64,000 nt of DNA, from NCBI GenBank assembly GCA_019155185.1, contig CM032808.1:4062755-4126754 (forward strand). Reading direction: 5' to 3'. A program made the position numbers and the translations under genes. The number at the start of each line of letters is the position of its first letter. Within the stretch, counting starts at the first letter, position 1. This stretch comes from Beaufortia kweichowensis. Its lineage: Eukaryota; Chordata; Actinopteri; Cypriniformes; Gastromyzontidae. The notes beneath the pieces were generated by a model. That model made no database searches. It saw only the letters and a list, made by a program, of their open reading frames with translations, and was not told the origin of the DNA. This document shows, one piece after another, positions 1 through 32,684 of the stretch.

Positions 1-110
1 ATTGATGAATAAATATATATGGAGAAAAAACCTTGGGAGAACCCAGGCTCACTTAGAGGGTCATTTCTCCACTGACGCGTCACAGCTGCAATCAGTAATT
101 ATTTGAGATG

Positions 111-1044
111 TGTCACGGTCGCACCAGATCCGACCGTCACCAGTGCACGTTCCCCTTCACCCGAATTCTAGGACTCCATTTCCCATCATCCCGTTCACCA
201 CTCACCATCACCATTGATCACCGTCACCTGTTGTCAATCACCTTGGACGCTTTATATTCCGTTTGTTTTCAGTTTACCTTTGTCAGCCATTGGTTATTGC
301 TTGTAAGCTTCCCATGTTTAATCCCTGTTCTTTGACCATAATCCCTGTTCTTGATTATTGTTCTTGTACTGTTTATCCTTGTTCTTTGTTTAATCCTGTT
401 TTGACCTGTTTAATCCCTGTTCTTTGACCTGTTTAATCCCTGTTCTTTGACCTGTTTAATCCCTGTTCTTTGACCTGTTTAATGTTCTTTGACCTGTTTA
501 ATCTGTTTTGACCTGTTTAATCCCTGTTCTTTGACCTGTTTAATCCCTGTTCTTTGACCTGTTTAATTGTTCTTTGACCTGTTTAATCCCTGTTCTTTGA
601 CCTGTTTAATCCCTGTTCTTTGACCTGTTTAATCCCTGTTCTTTGACCTGTTTAATCCCTGTTCTTTGACCTGTTTAATCCCTGTTCTTTGACCTGTTTA
701 ATCCCTGTTCTTTGACCTGTTTAATCCCTGTTCTTTGACCTGTTTAATCCCTGTTCTTTGACCTGTTTAATCCCTGTTCTTTGACCTGTTTAATCCCTGT
801 TCTTTGACCTGTTTAATCCCTGTTCTTTGACCTGTTTAATCCCTGTTCTTTGACCTGTTTAATCCCTGTTCTTTGACCTGTTTAATGCACGTTCATGTTA
901 CATTGTTTAACTTACCTGGTATTAGTTATCTTTGTTTCAGTTTAATCAGAGTTCTGTTTGTGTCTGTATTGTTACGTTTATTATTAAGTAAAACTTGTTT
1001 ATACTTCACCTTGGTCCATCTGTGTTCTCATCAGTCCTGTAACA
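111..1044 (+). mobile_element. Solo LTR (TGTCACGG...GTAACA) inserted in the repeat
   Basis: The block starts TGTCACGG and ends GTAACA, the same termini as the LTRs of the element at 40,018-44,786. It interrupts the flanking repeat. Flanking pentamers AGATG (106-110) and ACATG (1,045-1,049) differ at one base and could be an aged target-site duplication. A TATA-like CTTTATATT lies near 250. There is no internal region or second LTR, so it is read as a solo LTR. It is unusual for holding a long minisatellite. Confidence 0.65.
401..887. repeat. 24-bp minisatellite, about 20 units
   Basis: The unit TTGACCTGTTTAATCCCTG plus TTCTT repeats almost perfectly, with a few shortened units near 480-570. 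A degenerate run-in occupies 316-400. It lies wholly inside the solo LTR, so it probably grew after or within that LTR family. Confidence 0.95.
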
Positions 1045-2173
1045 ACATGTACTAAATTTACTGAAATTTGAAGCTGTGTAAGTCTGAATTTTGAGGGGGT
1101 CTAAATTATCAGTTGTGATATAATTTATTTATAATTGTGTTCGTGTTAAACCGGCTTACAGTTAATGTGGCCGATATCATGCCCTGAATTTAATTGGGGT
1201 TGATGATTTTGACTGAATTTCGATTGGGTCAGATTTGTGTTAGTTGTGATACAATTAATTTGTGTTAAATAGGGTGGCAGTTAGTGAGGCCAATATTATA
1301 CAGTAGAGGATTGTTTAACGGGTATGACAATAAGGCATAGTGTAACTCAGTGCAGCTATAACATCAGACTGCTGACATAGACAGAAAAGAAATAGTTATT
1401 TGCAATACTGTTTAGCCTTAACATTAATGTAGTAGCTAGCATAAGCATTAATGAGTGCAGGTCTCCTGGGGGTCACCGCCTCCTTCTGACAGATCCGACA
1501 TCATACATTGAATACAACCTCGGAATAATAAGAGACAGACAAACTGAGAGCAAAAAACTGTTCCAGACCCTTGGATACAACAACATCAGATTGTTTGGGA
1601 AGGGTTCCTGATTCTGGTTGGCCTAGTTAATTCAGCCTAACAATGCCTTAGGATTTGTGTTATATCACTCTCAGTTTAAACCTAGATTAAAGACCTGTCT
1701 CTTTAACATAGCATACACATAGTCCAACAGTTTATAACACAAATACCCTAAGGAATTGTTAGGCTGCATTAATTAGGCCAACCGGAACCGGAAACACTTC
1801 CCTAACAATCTGATGTACTTGTTGCATCTAAGGGTGTGAAACAGTATTTTGCTCCCAGTTTGTTTGTTTCTTATTATTCCGAGGTTGCATCCAGTCCATA
1901 CCCTGACGTTGGATCCATCAGGAGGATGGATCCCCCAGGAGAACCTGCACTCATTTTAGCTAATGCTAATGCTAGTTACTACGTTAAATGATAATGCTAA
2001 ACAATATTTATGCTAATCTCTTTAACTATGTAACTTTTTGACTAATTAACTACTTCTTTTCTGTCTATGTCAGCAGTTTGATGTTATAGCTGCACTCAGT
2101 CAACTCAGTCATCCCTGGCTAAACAATCTTTTATTGTATAATATTAGCCTTTTAATTACTACCTAGTTTACCA

Positions 2174-2174
2174 T

Positions 2175-2226
<52 letters not shown>
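2174..2226. repeat. (CA)n/(TA)n microsatellite
   Basis: A short CACACA stretch runs into a TA dinucleotide tract of about 22 units in the right arm of the palindromic repeat. Confidence 0.95.
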
Positions 2227-2229
<3 letters not shown>

Positions 2230-2469
2230 TATTCATTCATTAATGGAGTTTGGATTCCTTGCCACCGTCGCCCTGTTGAAGTGCTCACTAGGAGACTGCT
2301 GATATTAGATATTACTGATATTAGATATTAATTATTAAATTAGCATTTATATTTTCCTGCTTGTCATTATGTTTATTCTGCTGTAAAGCTGCTTTGAAAC
2401 TGTTTGCTACATTGTTAAAGCGCTATACAAATACGCTATACAGTCTTTGCTATGTTGCTATGTTCAGTC

Positions 2470-3080
2470 TTGCAATGGTGTCTTCCACAACCACACCTTA
2501 GTAGTAGTTTTTATGGACATTTTTATGAAAGCATATAAGCAACAAATTTCAATTTGAAATGATAACAATGCATTATGTAAAATGGCAATGTATTTCTGGA
2601 TGGAAATTTTAAATATGGAAAAATGAAATTTCTATACTAATTAGATGAATTAAATGTAAAAAGACTACAATCAAAATAAATAAGGCAGACTTTTCTGTGA
2701 GATTTTCTAACAATGTACTAGTTCTATCACCTAATTGTGCTTGTTGATTGTGTTAATTTCCACCCTGATGGGATTTCTGCATTTAACATAATTGTAAAGA
2801 CTTGCTGTTAACTAAGTAAGTCATATGTATAGAGATAAAAATTACACTGTTAACATGTTGCTGTGTTAAGATCTGTGATGAAGCGAATTTTGGTTTGGGT
2901 TCCAGTCTATGCCAGACTGTTGTCCATACAGGGGCCCGCATGATCCTTTTTAAAAAGTCAAAAATTTATGTTTGCACTGTTTGCAATTAATTTTGCACAC
3001 AAAATTAAAATGTCATTAAAAACATTAAAATGACATTACTTTGTAAAGAAGGTGTGCAGTTAATAATACATGATACATTA
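2470..3080. other. AT-rich intergenic sequence, nothing recognised
   Basis: No open frame with coding character, no RNA gene and no clear repeat structure was seen here. Confidence 0.5.
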
Positions 3081-3084
3081 TAAG

Positions 3085-3258
3085 CGTATTTTTCACCTTT
3101 TCTACAGGAAAACAGTTAATCAGATATTCGAGAATTCCCCCTTACAAAAATTAACCATGTTTTTTTTTAACTGTAGTAAAACCATGGTTCATTTTTGTAA
3201 GGGGGAATACTCAAATATCTGTTGAACTGTTTTTCTGTAGAAAAAGCAAAAAATATAC
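3085..3258. mobile_element. Hairpin-type MITE
   Basis: Two arms of about 75 bp (3,085-3,160 and 3,183-3,258) are near-perfect inverted repeats. The best part is CCCCCTTACAAAAATTAACC against its complement at 3,183-3,210. The loop is about 20 bases. Bases 3,261-3,375 carry a partial second copy of the same arm sequence. It lies just downstream of the collagen poly(A) site and has no coding capacity. Confidence 0.75.
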
Positions 3259-3531
3259 TGTAGAAAACCATGGATACCACAAAATAAATATGTTTTGATT
3301 TAAAAACCATGATTACTGTTGTAAAAGTAAACTTCTACTACAGTAAAACCTTAGTTGATTTTTGTAAGGGGCATTCCAGTTTTTGATATGCATTCCAAAC
3401 CATTTTACATCCCAATAACAAATTTTGAAAAATTGGTTAACTGAGTGAATGTAGTTTCTTTAATTTTGCTTAGAGTAAGGAATTGGCAAAATGATAACAT
3501 ATACAGCATCCAGTTGACCACATAAACATGC

Positions 3532-3537
3532 TTTATT
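3532..3537 (-). terminator. col1a1: Distal poly(A) signal AATAAA of col1a1
   Basis: TTTATT on the plus strand is AATAAA in gene sense. It is followed by GT-rich sequence and then by repeat DNA. Confidence 0.55.
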
Positions 3538-3976
3538 TCAACATCCAAAATAATTAAAAACATCTTGAAATACTATACATGTACAAAATAAGTACAGATC
3601 CTTTGCTGGAACCATTTGAGGGTCTATTTCTTTGATTTCTTTTTTGCTGCCCGACTTCATTTTGTTGGTAAGAAACCTTTTACTAATAACACATCAAACA
3701 AAATGAAATAAAATAAAAAGATGTGCATTTTATTTTAAAAGCAGAAATAAATCTTGAAATGAGGGGGGATCAGCATGTACAGTGAAATGAACTTTAGAAT
3801 TAGTAAGGAGAGTGGGGGTCTTGGAAAAAAAGATCTGGCAATCAGTCCATTCACTTAACTTGTATAGAAAATGTGCAAATCTACAGTAACCAATTCAGCT
3901 ATTTTCTCTCTCTCTCTTCTGACACTTTGATAAGAGCAGTTGTATCACATCGACAGCAAGACATTCTGTTGACATT

Positions 3977-3984
3977 TAGCACCA
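3977..3984 (-). promoter_or_regulatory. miR-29 8-mer seed match in the col1a1 3' UTR
   Basis: The gene-sense octamer TGGTGCTA is the full 8-mer target of the miR-29 seed. miR-29 repression of type I collagen mRNAs is established in vertebrates. It is the only 8-mer of this kind I saw in the 3' UTR. Function here is inferred. Confidence 0.6.
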
Positions 3985-4675
3985 AAAAGGCCCTGCAAGT
4001 GACAGTAAAAAATACATGAGTTTGTTTTCTCTTTAATACATACCACAGACAACACTATATAGAGGAAGTAGCACCTTTTCAAACCTGTTGCTTTTTTTTT
4101 ACTTTATACTTGTGAGAATAAAAAACTGCCTTCACATTCCCCAAAACTTTGTTACATGCATTTATTGTCCTGAGGTAGCCATTATATCATGATGACATTG
4201 TACCATTTTATCAAAATTTTGTTCCCTGTGTGATATTTTGTGAGATTTTTTTCACGTTTGTTGAAAGGAACAAGACTCTTTGCTGTTGTTTGTCATATTT
4301 ATTCAACACCAGGGAATGGTACATTAGCATTTGCTTGTTTTTCATTTTCCTTTTGCAGTGGTCAAAAAAGTCATCAGTATTTCTTTGGAGTGATGTTTTC
4401 TTTTAACTCCGGGGGCAGGGCATTTTACAAGTATATATCATTTTCTTGTTGTCAGCTGACACAAAGGATGCTCAGTAAGTGTCCTTGATGTTGATGCTGG
4501 GTGATGTAGTGGTCCTCAATTTTGTTTGAAATGTTAAGAACGTAAATCACAACAACCACCATCTTCAGGAATTCAGGTTTAAGCACATGGACCGATTGCA
4601 GCCAAATAAGAGTTTGTTTTTTATGAACAGGAAAAGGTTTGCTAGAAAAAACAGCAAAGTCATGTCCAGATTTTT

Positions 4676-25638
<20,963 letters not shown>

Positions 25639-25651
<13 letters not shown>

Positions 25652-25680
25652 GTCTAAATATTAGACATGTAGACTCTTTG
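25639..25680 (-). promoter_or_regulatory. Type I collagen 5' stem-loop around the start codon
   Basis: Perfect 10-bp arms ACATGTCTAA and TTAGACATGT flank a 3-base loop (25,648-25,670), with a second outer pairing CAAAG/CTTTG (25,639-25,643 with 25,676-25,680). The initiator ATG lies inside the stem. Mammalian COL1A1, COL1A2 and COL3A1 mRNAs carry an equivalent bipartite stem-loop bound by LARP6. Conservation here supports the gene call and start choice. An upstream ATG inside the other arm opens only a very short frame. Confidence 0.85.
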
Positions 25681-25796
25681 AGGCAAGGGGAATCCTGTTT
25701 TTGTCCTTAATCATACACGTAGGGTCCGGTCTGTGTAACTCCAATCCAGACCCTAACAGAAACTCCCTACTGCTTAAACAAACGATTGACCATGGC

Positions 25797-25803
25797 TTTT
25801 ATA
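25797..25803 (-). promoter_or_regulatory. TATA box of col1a1
   Basis: Gene-sense CATATAAAAGCC lies about 27 bases upstream of AGCAGTAGGGAGTTTCTG (near 25,774), which resembles the start of mammalian COL1A1 mRNA. This gives a 5' UTR of about 120 nt. The transcription start is inferred. Confidence 0.7.
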
Positions 25804-25999
25804 TGACAAAGTTTTGGGGAGGTCCTGAATGAACAAGATAACTGCTGCATGTTCAAATTAAAGTGAGTCCCTCCTTCAGCCAAGACTTAGGGCCGCCTTA
25901 AAACATGACTATTATAGTTCTCCATTACAACGTGGACATTTGGAAACATGGAACAGTGTTTTAGAGAAACATGATGGAGCATGCTATGATAGGATGGTT

Positions 26000-27290
26000 T
26001 GCATGAGGCTTTTTCTTCGAAATAGAAATAAAAATAAGAATCAAAATAGAAAGCTCAGGGCTGATTTGTAAAACTTGTATTATATTATGTTATATTATAT
26101 TATATTAGTAATGTTTTTTTCTCATTCATTGGAAGATTTATTTTGGCTTAACAGGTCTTGGTGATTGCAATTGTTTTTACATATCCTTACCTAATTAAGA
26201 AACCTTTTGATTAGCATTTATTTTTATACATATATAATGGATAGTTTCGTTTGAGAGAGTGAATTGTACAGTGTCGTAATAAGCATTTGATTTGCATTTG
26301 GGTTTCTTAAGATTCTCCTATAGGCCCAAATTAACTTATTTGGTTTTAAATGTATCTGTCTCAACAATTGAGTATATTATCAGTTGCATGTCTGAACAGA
26401 TGAGTAAAGCTGAGATAAGTGAGATATATGCAATATGTTATGTACAAATGCACAGACAGACAGAGAAAAAGAGAAGAAAATTTGGCATCATTTCAAACCT
26501 TGCTCAATGCTCTGTGGACACGTTGCATCTTCAAGAGCCATTGCCCTGTCTGACCTTCTCTTTCTTACATTTTTATGTTTAAATATTATTAAATATTATT
26601 GCCTTATCAACATTTTTTTCTATCACCTGCTCAAGGAATTCCCCTATTTATAGTTATAGGAATAATAAAAGAAGATGGTGGTGGCCATATCCTATATTAT
26701 ATCTTAAATTTCTAGTCAGAGCACAAAAGATAAACAACTGTAAAATTGATTAGAATGAGACTCATGTCACCTGTTTTGTTAATATGTTTGGGAAAAAATC
26801 TTTTTTAGATTTAACACTAGAAACAATAAAATATATATATATATGTATATATATAAAAGTATACATATGTGTAGATGAGTATAGCCAATTTTGTATTTAC
26901 TATTTTGGTTTGTACTCACAATGTTTTGTTAAATTATGTCATTAAGTGATGTTTGCAAATACATAAGAATTTGCTTTAAAGTATCCTCCAAGATGTTACA
27001 CTTGCTGACACAATGTTAGCAAAGACCTCATTATTATTAATTGCTTGGCTGGATTTAGTAAATGGAATTTATTCCAGAAAAAAAACATACGTGGTGAAAT
27101 TGTGACAGCCCTATTAACAATTTTTTTTATTGTCACAACCATCTATTTATAAGGTCAATTGTTAAAATCTCAGTTATTTATCATGTAATAAATAATGTTA
27201 GAATACATGTTGAGTTTCTTGCCTCCATGGTGTGAAATCTCTATGAGAAATGTCAGGCAGATAGTGAAGTTACTGCCAAAGAAAAACATC
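26000..27290. other. AT-rich region upstream of col1a1, no gene recognised
   Basis: Contains short TTATA and TA repeats (near 26,085 and 26,830) and no supported coding frame. It probably includes distal col1a1 regulatory sequence, but nothing specific was identified. Confidence 0.4.
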
Positions 27291-29270
27291 TCACCTAGCA
27301 GTTTGGTCAGCGCTATCTGCAGCCCAGAGTAACACCTCCACGCTGGGGTCTACTGTTCCTTCCTGACCTCCACAGTAAGCTGTTTAGGTCGTAGAATTAT
27401 CCTTATTCGGCTAGTGTTCACACCCAATAAATGTCTGTGTACTCCAACATCATGGGGGTGTCTGAGCATGGGGGCGATACCCAGGGTTGAGCAGATGCTT
27501 GATGCTTTCAGAAAGTCTGAAATCAAGGCTGCAGACAAAGCCTTTCTCCTTGACGGCCCGCTTTCTTCTAAGTCCTCTTTGGCGATGCTGTAAATATCAT
27601 TGTCGAGAGGTTCCAGAAAGCCAAAAGGCAGTGCTTCAGAGATACCCCTACACTAATACCAGGTCGCTGCTGAGCGGGAGCAGCCCGCCTCGAGCTCATT
27701 GTACCGTGCGAGACAAAAGGAGAGCATGAACAATACCTCTGTAGTGTCTTATATCAATCACCAGGGGGGGTCTGCAGTCACGCTCCTATACAAGTTGGCA
27801 CACCAGATCTATCTGTGGTCCCAGGGAAAGCTGACCTCATTAAGAGCAATGTATATCCCTGGGCATCACATTGGGGAGCAGATATCCTGTCAAGGCAGTC
27901 GCCAAGGCCTGGGGAATGAAGATTTTAACCCGAGGTGGTGAAACAAGTCTGGGTCAGGTTTTATTCAGCAGATGTGGACCCCGCTGAGGTTGAATGCCTT
28001 AGCATATCCATGGCCAAGGCTACACCTGTATGCCTTCGCCTTGATTGCTCCGTTCTCGGGAGTTCTGAAGAGAGTATGGCAGGACGGGGTATGCCTACTC
28101 CTTGTGGCCCCGCACTGGCCAACTCAAGTATGGTTCTCTGATCTATTATCCCTCCTAGATGGCATTCCATATAAATGGCAGTCAGGAAAGATCTGTCTCA
28201 AGCACAGGGCTCAATCCTTCACCATTGCCCAGAAGTGTGGAGACTGTGGGTCTGGCCTCTGAGGGGGCCCAACTCATAGACTCAGATCTTTAAAACGGGT
28301 TGTTGAGACCGTTCTAAGCTTCGGAGCTCCCTCCATGAGGAAGCTGTGTGCACTGAAGTGGAGTGTATTTGCTTAATGGTGCAATGGTCGAATGATAGAT
28401 CCAGTTAACTGTCCAATGAGTACCATGCTAGATTTCTTGCAGGACCGCTTTTCAGCGGTTGTCACAGGACATCAGGGTTGCAGGACATCAGGGTTGTCAC
28501 CCTCTACAATGATAGAGGCTTACCATACTCTAATCAATGTCTAGTCTTTGGTAACTTGTTCCTCTGTGGCACACTGCACCTCATGGCATAGTTCAGGTCT
28601 GGTAACCTGGCAGTGGTACTACAGAGCTTATCAGGAGCACCTTTTAAGATCATTGAGGCTGTGTCAGCCAAATTTCTCACCCTTAAGATAGTGTTCTTGT
28701 TGATGTCTTTTCTTCCTTCATGTCTGGAGGCTGCACCAGGTGTAGTTAATGCTTTTCTGTACCCTAGGCCAAGTTATGTTCCCAAAGTACCAACCAATGT
28801 GTCCTGGCCCATTGTTCTACAGGCCCTCTGTCCTCCTCCTTTCAGGAATCTGGACCAGGAGAAACTAAATCTGGTATGTCAAGTGCAAGCAAGCAAACTC
28901 TCAGTAGGTAGATAGTCGAGGCAATTTCACTGGCTTATCGAGCTTCTGGACAGCATTCTCTTTTAACTGTCAAAGCTCATTCTACTATGGGTATGGTGGA
29001 CTCTAAGGCCTTATAGTCTGGGGTTTATGTTCAGGATGTGTGTAATGTGGTGGGCTGGCCCTCCCTGTTTACATTTGTAAGGTTTTACAACTAAAACCAG
29101 CCATCCACACCAGGTTTATGTGTGCTTATGTCTTAAAGTGTGCTTTTCCGACATACACTAATCAGGTACTTGCTCGTATGGCAGCGTGGGTATACTGTTC
29201 CCAAAGCAATGCTACGATAACACAGCAGGAGTTCCTTTGAAAGGGATGGTCTCAGGTTACACTGTAACAG
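27290..29270 (+). mobile_element. Decayed DIRS-like retrotransposon
   Basis: Translated pieces follow DIRS order: RNase H with VVSYINHQGG and LTSLRAMYIPGH (near 27,735-27,860), then VAPHWPTQVWFSDL (near 28,105), then fragments of the tyrosine recombinase (CLEAAPGVVNAFLYPR near 28,720; a TFVRFYT-like region near 29,060). The end GCAGGAGTTCCTTTGAAAGG (29,225-29,244) is typical of DIRS 3' sequence. Many frameshifts and stops are present. The gag and most of the reverse transcriptase are missing. Confidence 0.75.
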
Positions 29271-29459
29271 CTTGTACTGTAGCACCTTGGTCCTGGAGAA
29301 ATGTTGTTTCATTTTCATGTACTTGTATATGGCTGAAATGACAATAAACTCCACTTTGACTTTGACATATTGTAAACATTGTAAGCATCGAGATGCTGCG
29401 TCTCCCAGCCGTACTCTCTGCGACCCTGAGCACTGCTTCGGCATTGGAAGCTAACTATA

Positions 29460-32400
29460 CTTGTTCCGGGTGCGCTTTATACTTTATGTTCCTAACGTCA
29501 CCCTGCCTGTGATGTCCCGGCTCGTCATTCGACGGATTTAATACACATGATTCAAATGCAGTCATGCAGAGGTGTTCCTATAGCGTTGCCACTGTAGCGA
29601 CGCAGTGTCTCATTCCTTTTTCCTAGAAACTATAGTGTTTTTAACTGATATTTATCATTTTTAATATTAAGATATACTAAAGTATTTACTAGAGGGCAAT
29701 TTCAGTGTTATGGATGTGAAATGTGCTGTCAAAACTTCTTTTTTCAAAGCAAAGCAAATTCTTAAATTAACCATCTGTTGATAGAGTCCAGACACAAGAA
29801 ACATATTAAACGTAATCTATGTTATGATGATGGTGTTTGATTAACACACAGGGCACAAGGAAGTGAGGGGTTCTCAGTTATTCACTTTTACAAGCATAGT
29901 CATGGAGCAGATAAAAGACATGTTTCTACTTGCTACAGGAGAGACGGAGAGAGTGCATAAATGCCAAATATTTATTCCTATTTCAGTACATTCATTTCTA
30001 TTCTCATCTTTTGTTTTATTACTATTTTGTTTCTGCCAGCTCAATATATGTTTGGTCTTTTGAGCAACATGTTTATGTTCATGTTAATTATTGTATATTT
30101 ATTGTACATAGGTATCAATAAAGCCCATTCTCTCTTTTCCTCTCTTGTTTTCCACCCCTCCACTCCTTAAGAATTGATTTGTATCCTCAGGCCGACCACA
30201 TGAGACAGGGTAAAGGTTATGCAGCCACAACGCAGCCTGGAATCTGGAAGATCAGATTCCAGCAAGCCTTCATTTAACTTGCTTCTAGACTGAATGCTTG
30301 TGCCTACAGTGTTTTCCTAAATTCTTAAAAAAAGGTGATACAATGTTGCTACAAAAGGTGGCATAAAAGAACAATTTTATTTTTTTCCACTATAAAGATC
30401 CTTTCATGAAACAGAAAGGTTATTTGGATGTTAAAGATTCTTTATGGAACCTTATGTATAGCATCATGAAACATCTTTATTTTTTAATTGTGTTTTGGAA
30501 TTGAATATTCAGAAAATATAGTTTAAATGTGACCCATACTACAGAACTCTGAAGATATCAGAAAGTAATATCAAATTTCAGACAAGCACCTTGAGGGCTT
30601 ACTTTATCTGGTGCAAATATCTCCTTTAACAAGTGTCTTCATGCTGCCACCTTGAATTTAATGCATAGTTGCTTTAAAGTCTTCAACACCATATGATTGC
30701 AGCTGCACACTGAGTTAAAAAAAAAGATTAACTAAATTAAAGGGTGGAAGGCTTTCTTCCAATTTCTTGGCAGTTTACATTTGGACAGCTTCATGAAATT
30801 TAGTTATTCTGTTATCACCAGATTTTTTACCTCTCTATCTTTAGACAAACTTCAAGTCCAACTATATCCCTCAGCCCCCATTTGAACATACAGGCCAGTA
30901 TTTTACTTTGTGTGTACTTAGTGTTTACTTTGTTGAACACTATTCTGAATTAGAGAATCTTCTCTGTTTTGTGCAACATCGAAAAAACGTATTGTTCAGT
31001 TTTCCTTGACCTCATTACCAAGTCATCATACTTTTTTCTCAAATCAAATAACCAACTAAGGAACTGGAAAAAAGTGAAAAAAGGCATTCAGAGTCTTGTG
31101 GCTGGCCTGCCTCTAACCCCACCCATCTTGGACCATCCCAGTAAAGATGGTGAAATTTATTTCCAGTGGAAATCTTGCACCACATAAAAGGAATATACAG
31201 ATTTGTGACTGTATTCTTGTACACTTTATTAAGAATAAAACACTGAAAAGTGGGTTCATTTTAATCAATAAGAAACCACACAGACATTTGCACCAATGCA
31301 GCAACATGCTAAAACACATAAAACACCAATGCAACCACATTGCAATACTCTGGCAACACCCTAACATCATGGCAATAAAAATTTCTCCAAAAACAAACAT
31401 AAGTTACATTTCCCCTGCTATTAATGTAAAAGGTAAAATGTAGTTCTCATTACTGAGCTTTGGGACTTTAGACACACCAGCTCAATTTCAGTCTCCTCCT
31501 CCAGACTCCTCCTCTAGTCAGAGAGAGAGAAAACAAGTAAGAAACAAAATGGAAAATATGACTTAATTCTACCCAGACTTAAGATAATGTGCATGATGGC
31601 TGGAACTCATGACACAACCTACTGAAGAAAGAAATGGGGCAGACAGTGAGGGTCTAAGGATTTTGGGTTGTAAGCCTGGAAATACAAATAGCTTTTTAGC
31701 TTTTAAAAAGCTTTTAAACTCTAATTCTGAAACAGACTCAAACTGCTAAGAAAGCAGTATACGAGATTGAGAGCTAGGGAATCTGTGACAGTTATAATTA
31801 TTAATTACTTTTATTATTATTATTTTGTTTGTATTTGGTTTTTGAATGTGTATGAATGATAGTGGCTCTACTGATGATATTTGAACATTAGATTTGCACA
31901 TTAGGACATCAGAATTAATCTACAGCCTTGTGCAGACAGAAGTTCCCATCACCTTGGCAGACATTTTTAAAACCGAAAACCTCTGCACATCTGAAAAAGA
32001 GTTTTTCCACTTACTCTCTAATACATTGTTCTGTAGTTGTTCCCTTGTTTTTTTGCTTGCCTGTGTTCACTATTATTGTTAGGCTTGTTCTGTATAACTA
32101 TAAAGTATAACTATAATATTTAATTTTTTTTTTTTTAAGTGCCACATGTCTTAACATCTGCTGCCATAAAACACCTTTACTTTCAAGTGTGTAGAAATGA
32201 AAAAACAGCTATTGGATATTCAGAAATCTTTTAATGTGACTCATACTAAATGTATACAGATTTAGACAGATACAGATGTATAAGCTAAATAATTACATCA
32301 TGTTAAGTCAGGTTTTAGAAAAAAATAGTTTTCTTCATCTGTATTTAGGTTAAAGTCTTTCCATTCGATAAAATTGTTGCTTGATTTACGCTATTTGCTG

Positions 32401-32680
32401 TTGTAAAAATGCCCATAATTACTCATTTTGTATATGTTATATCATTTTGTATACTCATTGTATATATGTTTCCTGGGAATCAGACCCATGGCCTTTGCAC
32501 TGTTAATGTAATGCTCTGCTAATTAACACTAATAAACTCATATACATATATGAGTAAAGAAGAGCTGAGCTGAGTGCTCAGTGAGCCCAAATCAGTCACA
32601 GTAGAGATGTGCGAGCATAGCGGGGAGGCATAGCTCAGAGTGTCTGGAAACCTCATCAGTCTGAAAACACCACTGCACAA
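29460..32680. other. AT-rich intergenic sequence
   Basis: No coding frame was supported. A block at 30,330-30,490 (AAAGATCCTTTCATGAAACA and TTCTTTATGGAACCTTATG) resembles a common fish DNA-transposon remnant, with low confidence. No RNA gene was seen. Confidence 0.35.
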
Positions 32681-32684
32681 GCAC

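Larger units (their letters stand above)
1..2470. repeat. Dispersed fish repeat arranged as a long palindrome
   Basis: Bases 1-110 and 1,045-2,470 belong to one dispersed repeat family, a second copy of which occupies about 37,370-38,310. The first 110 bases match 37,576-37,670. The block near 1,311-1,400 matches 37,805-37,885. Around a spacer at about 1,668-1,735 the sequence turns back on itself: 1,311-1,667 reads as the imperfect reverse complement of 1,736-2,145. The right end (2,370-2,450) is the reverse complement of the start of the other copy. Two head-to-head copies, or an inverted duplication of one copy, explain this. No coding potential is seen and the family was not identified. 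Confidence 0.75.
3515..4675 (-). other. col1a1: col1a1 3' untranslated region
   Basis: This is the sequence between the TAA stop of the collagen gene and the most distal plausible poly(A) signal. No frame continues and no splice signals were needed. The length of about 1.16 kb is similar to other type I collagen mRNAs. Additional AATAAA hexamers on the minus strand (for example 3,729-3,734 and near 4,160) could give shorter isoforms, as alternative polyadenylation is known for COL1A1. The exact cleavage site is inferred. Confidence 0.65.

Noticed and set aside
401..887. CRISPR-like repeat array
   Set aside because: Units are contiguous 24-bp tandem copies without spacers, in a fish LTR.
28613..28915. 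100-codon plus-strand frame as an independent gene
   Set aside because: It contains tyrosine-recombinase residues of the DIRS remnant and is broken on both sides.
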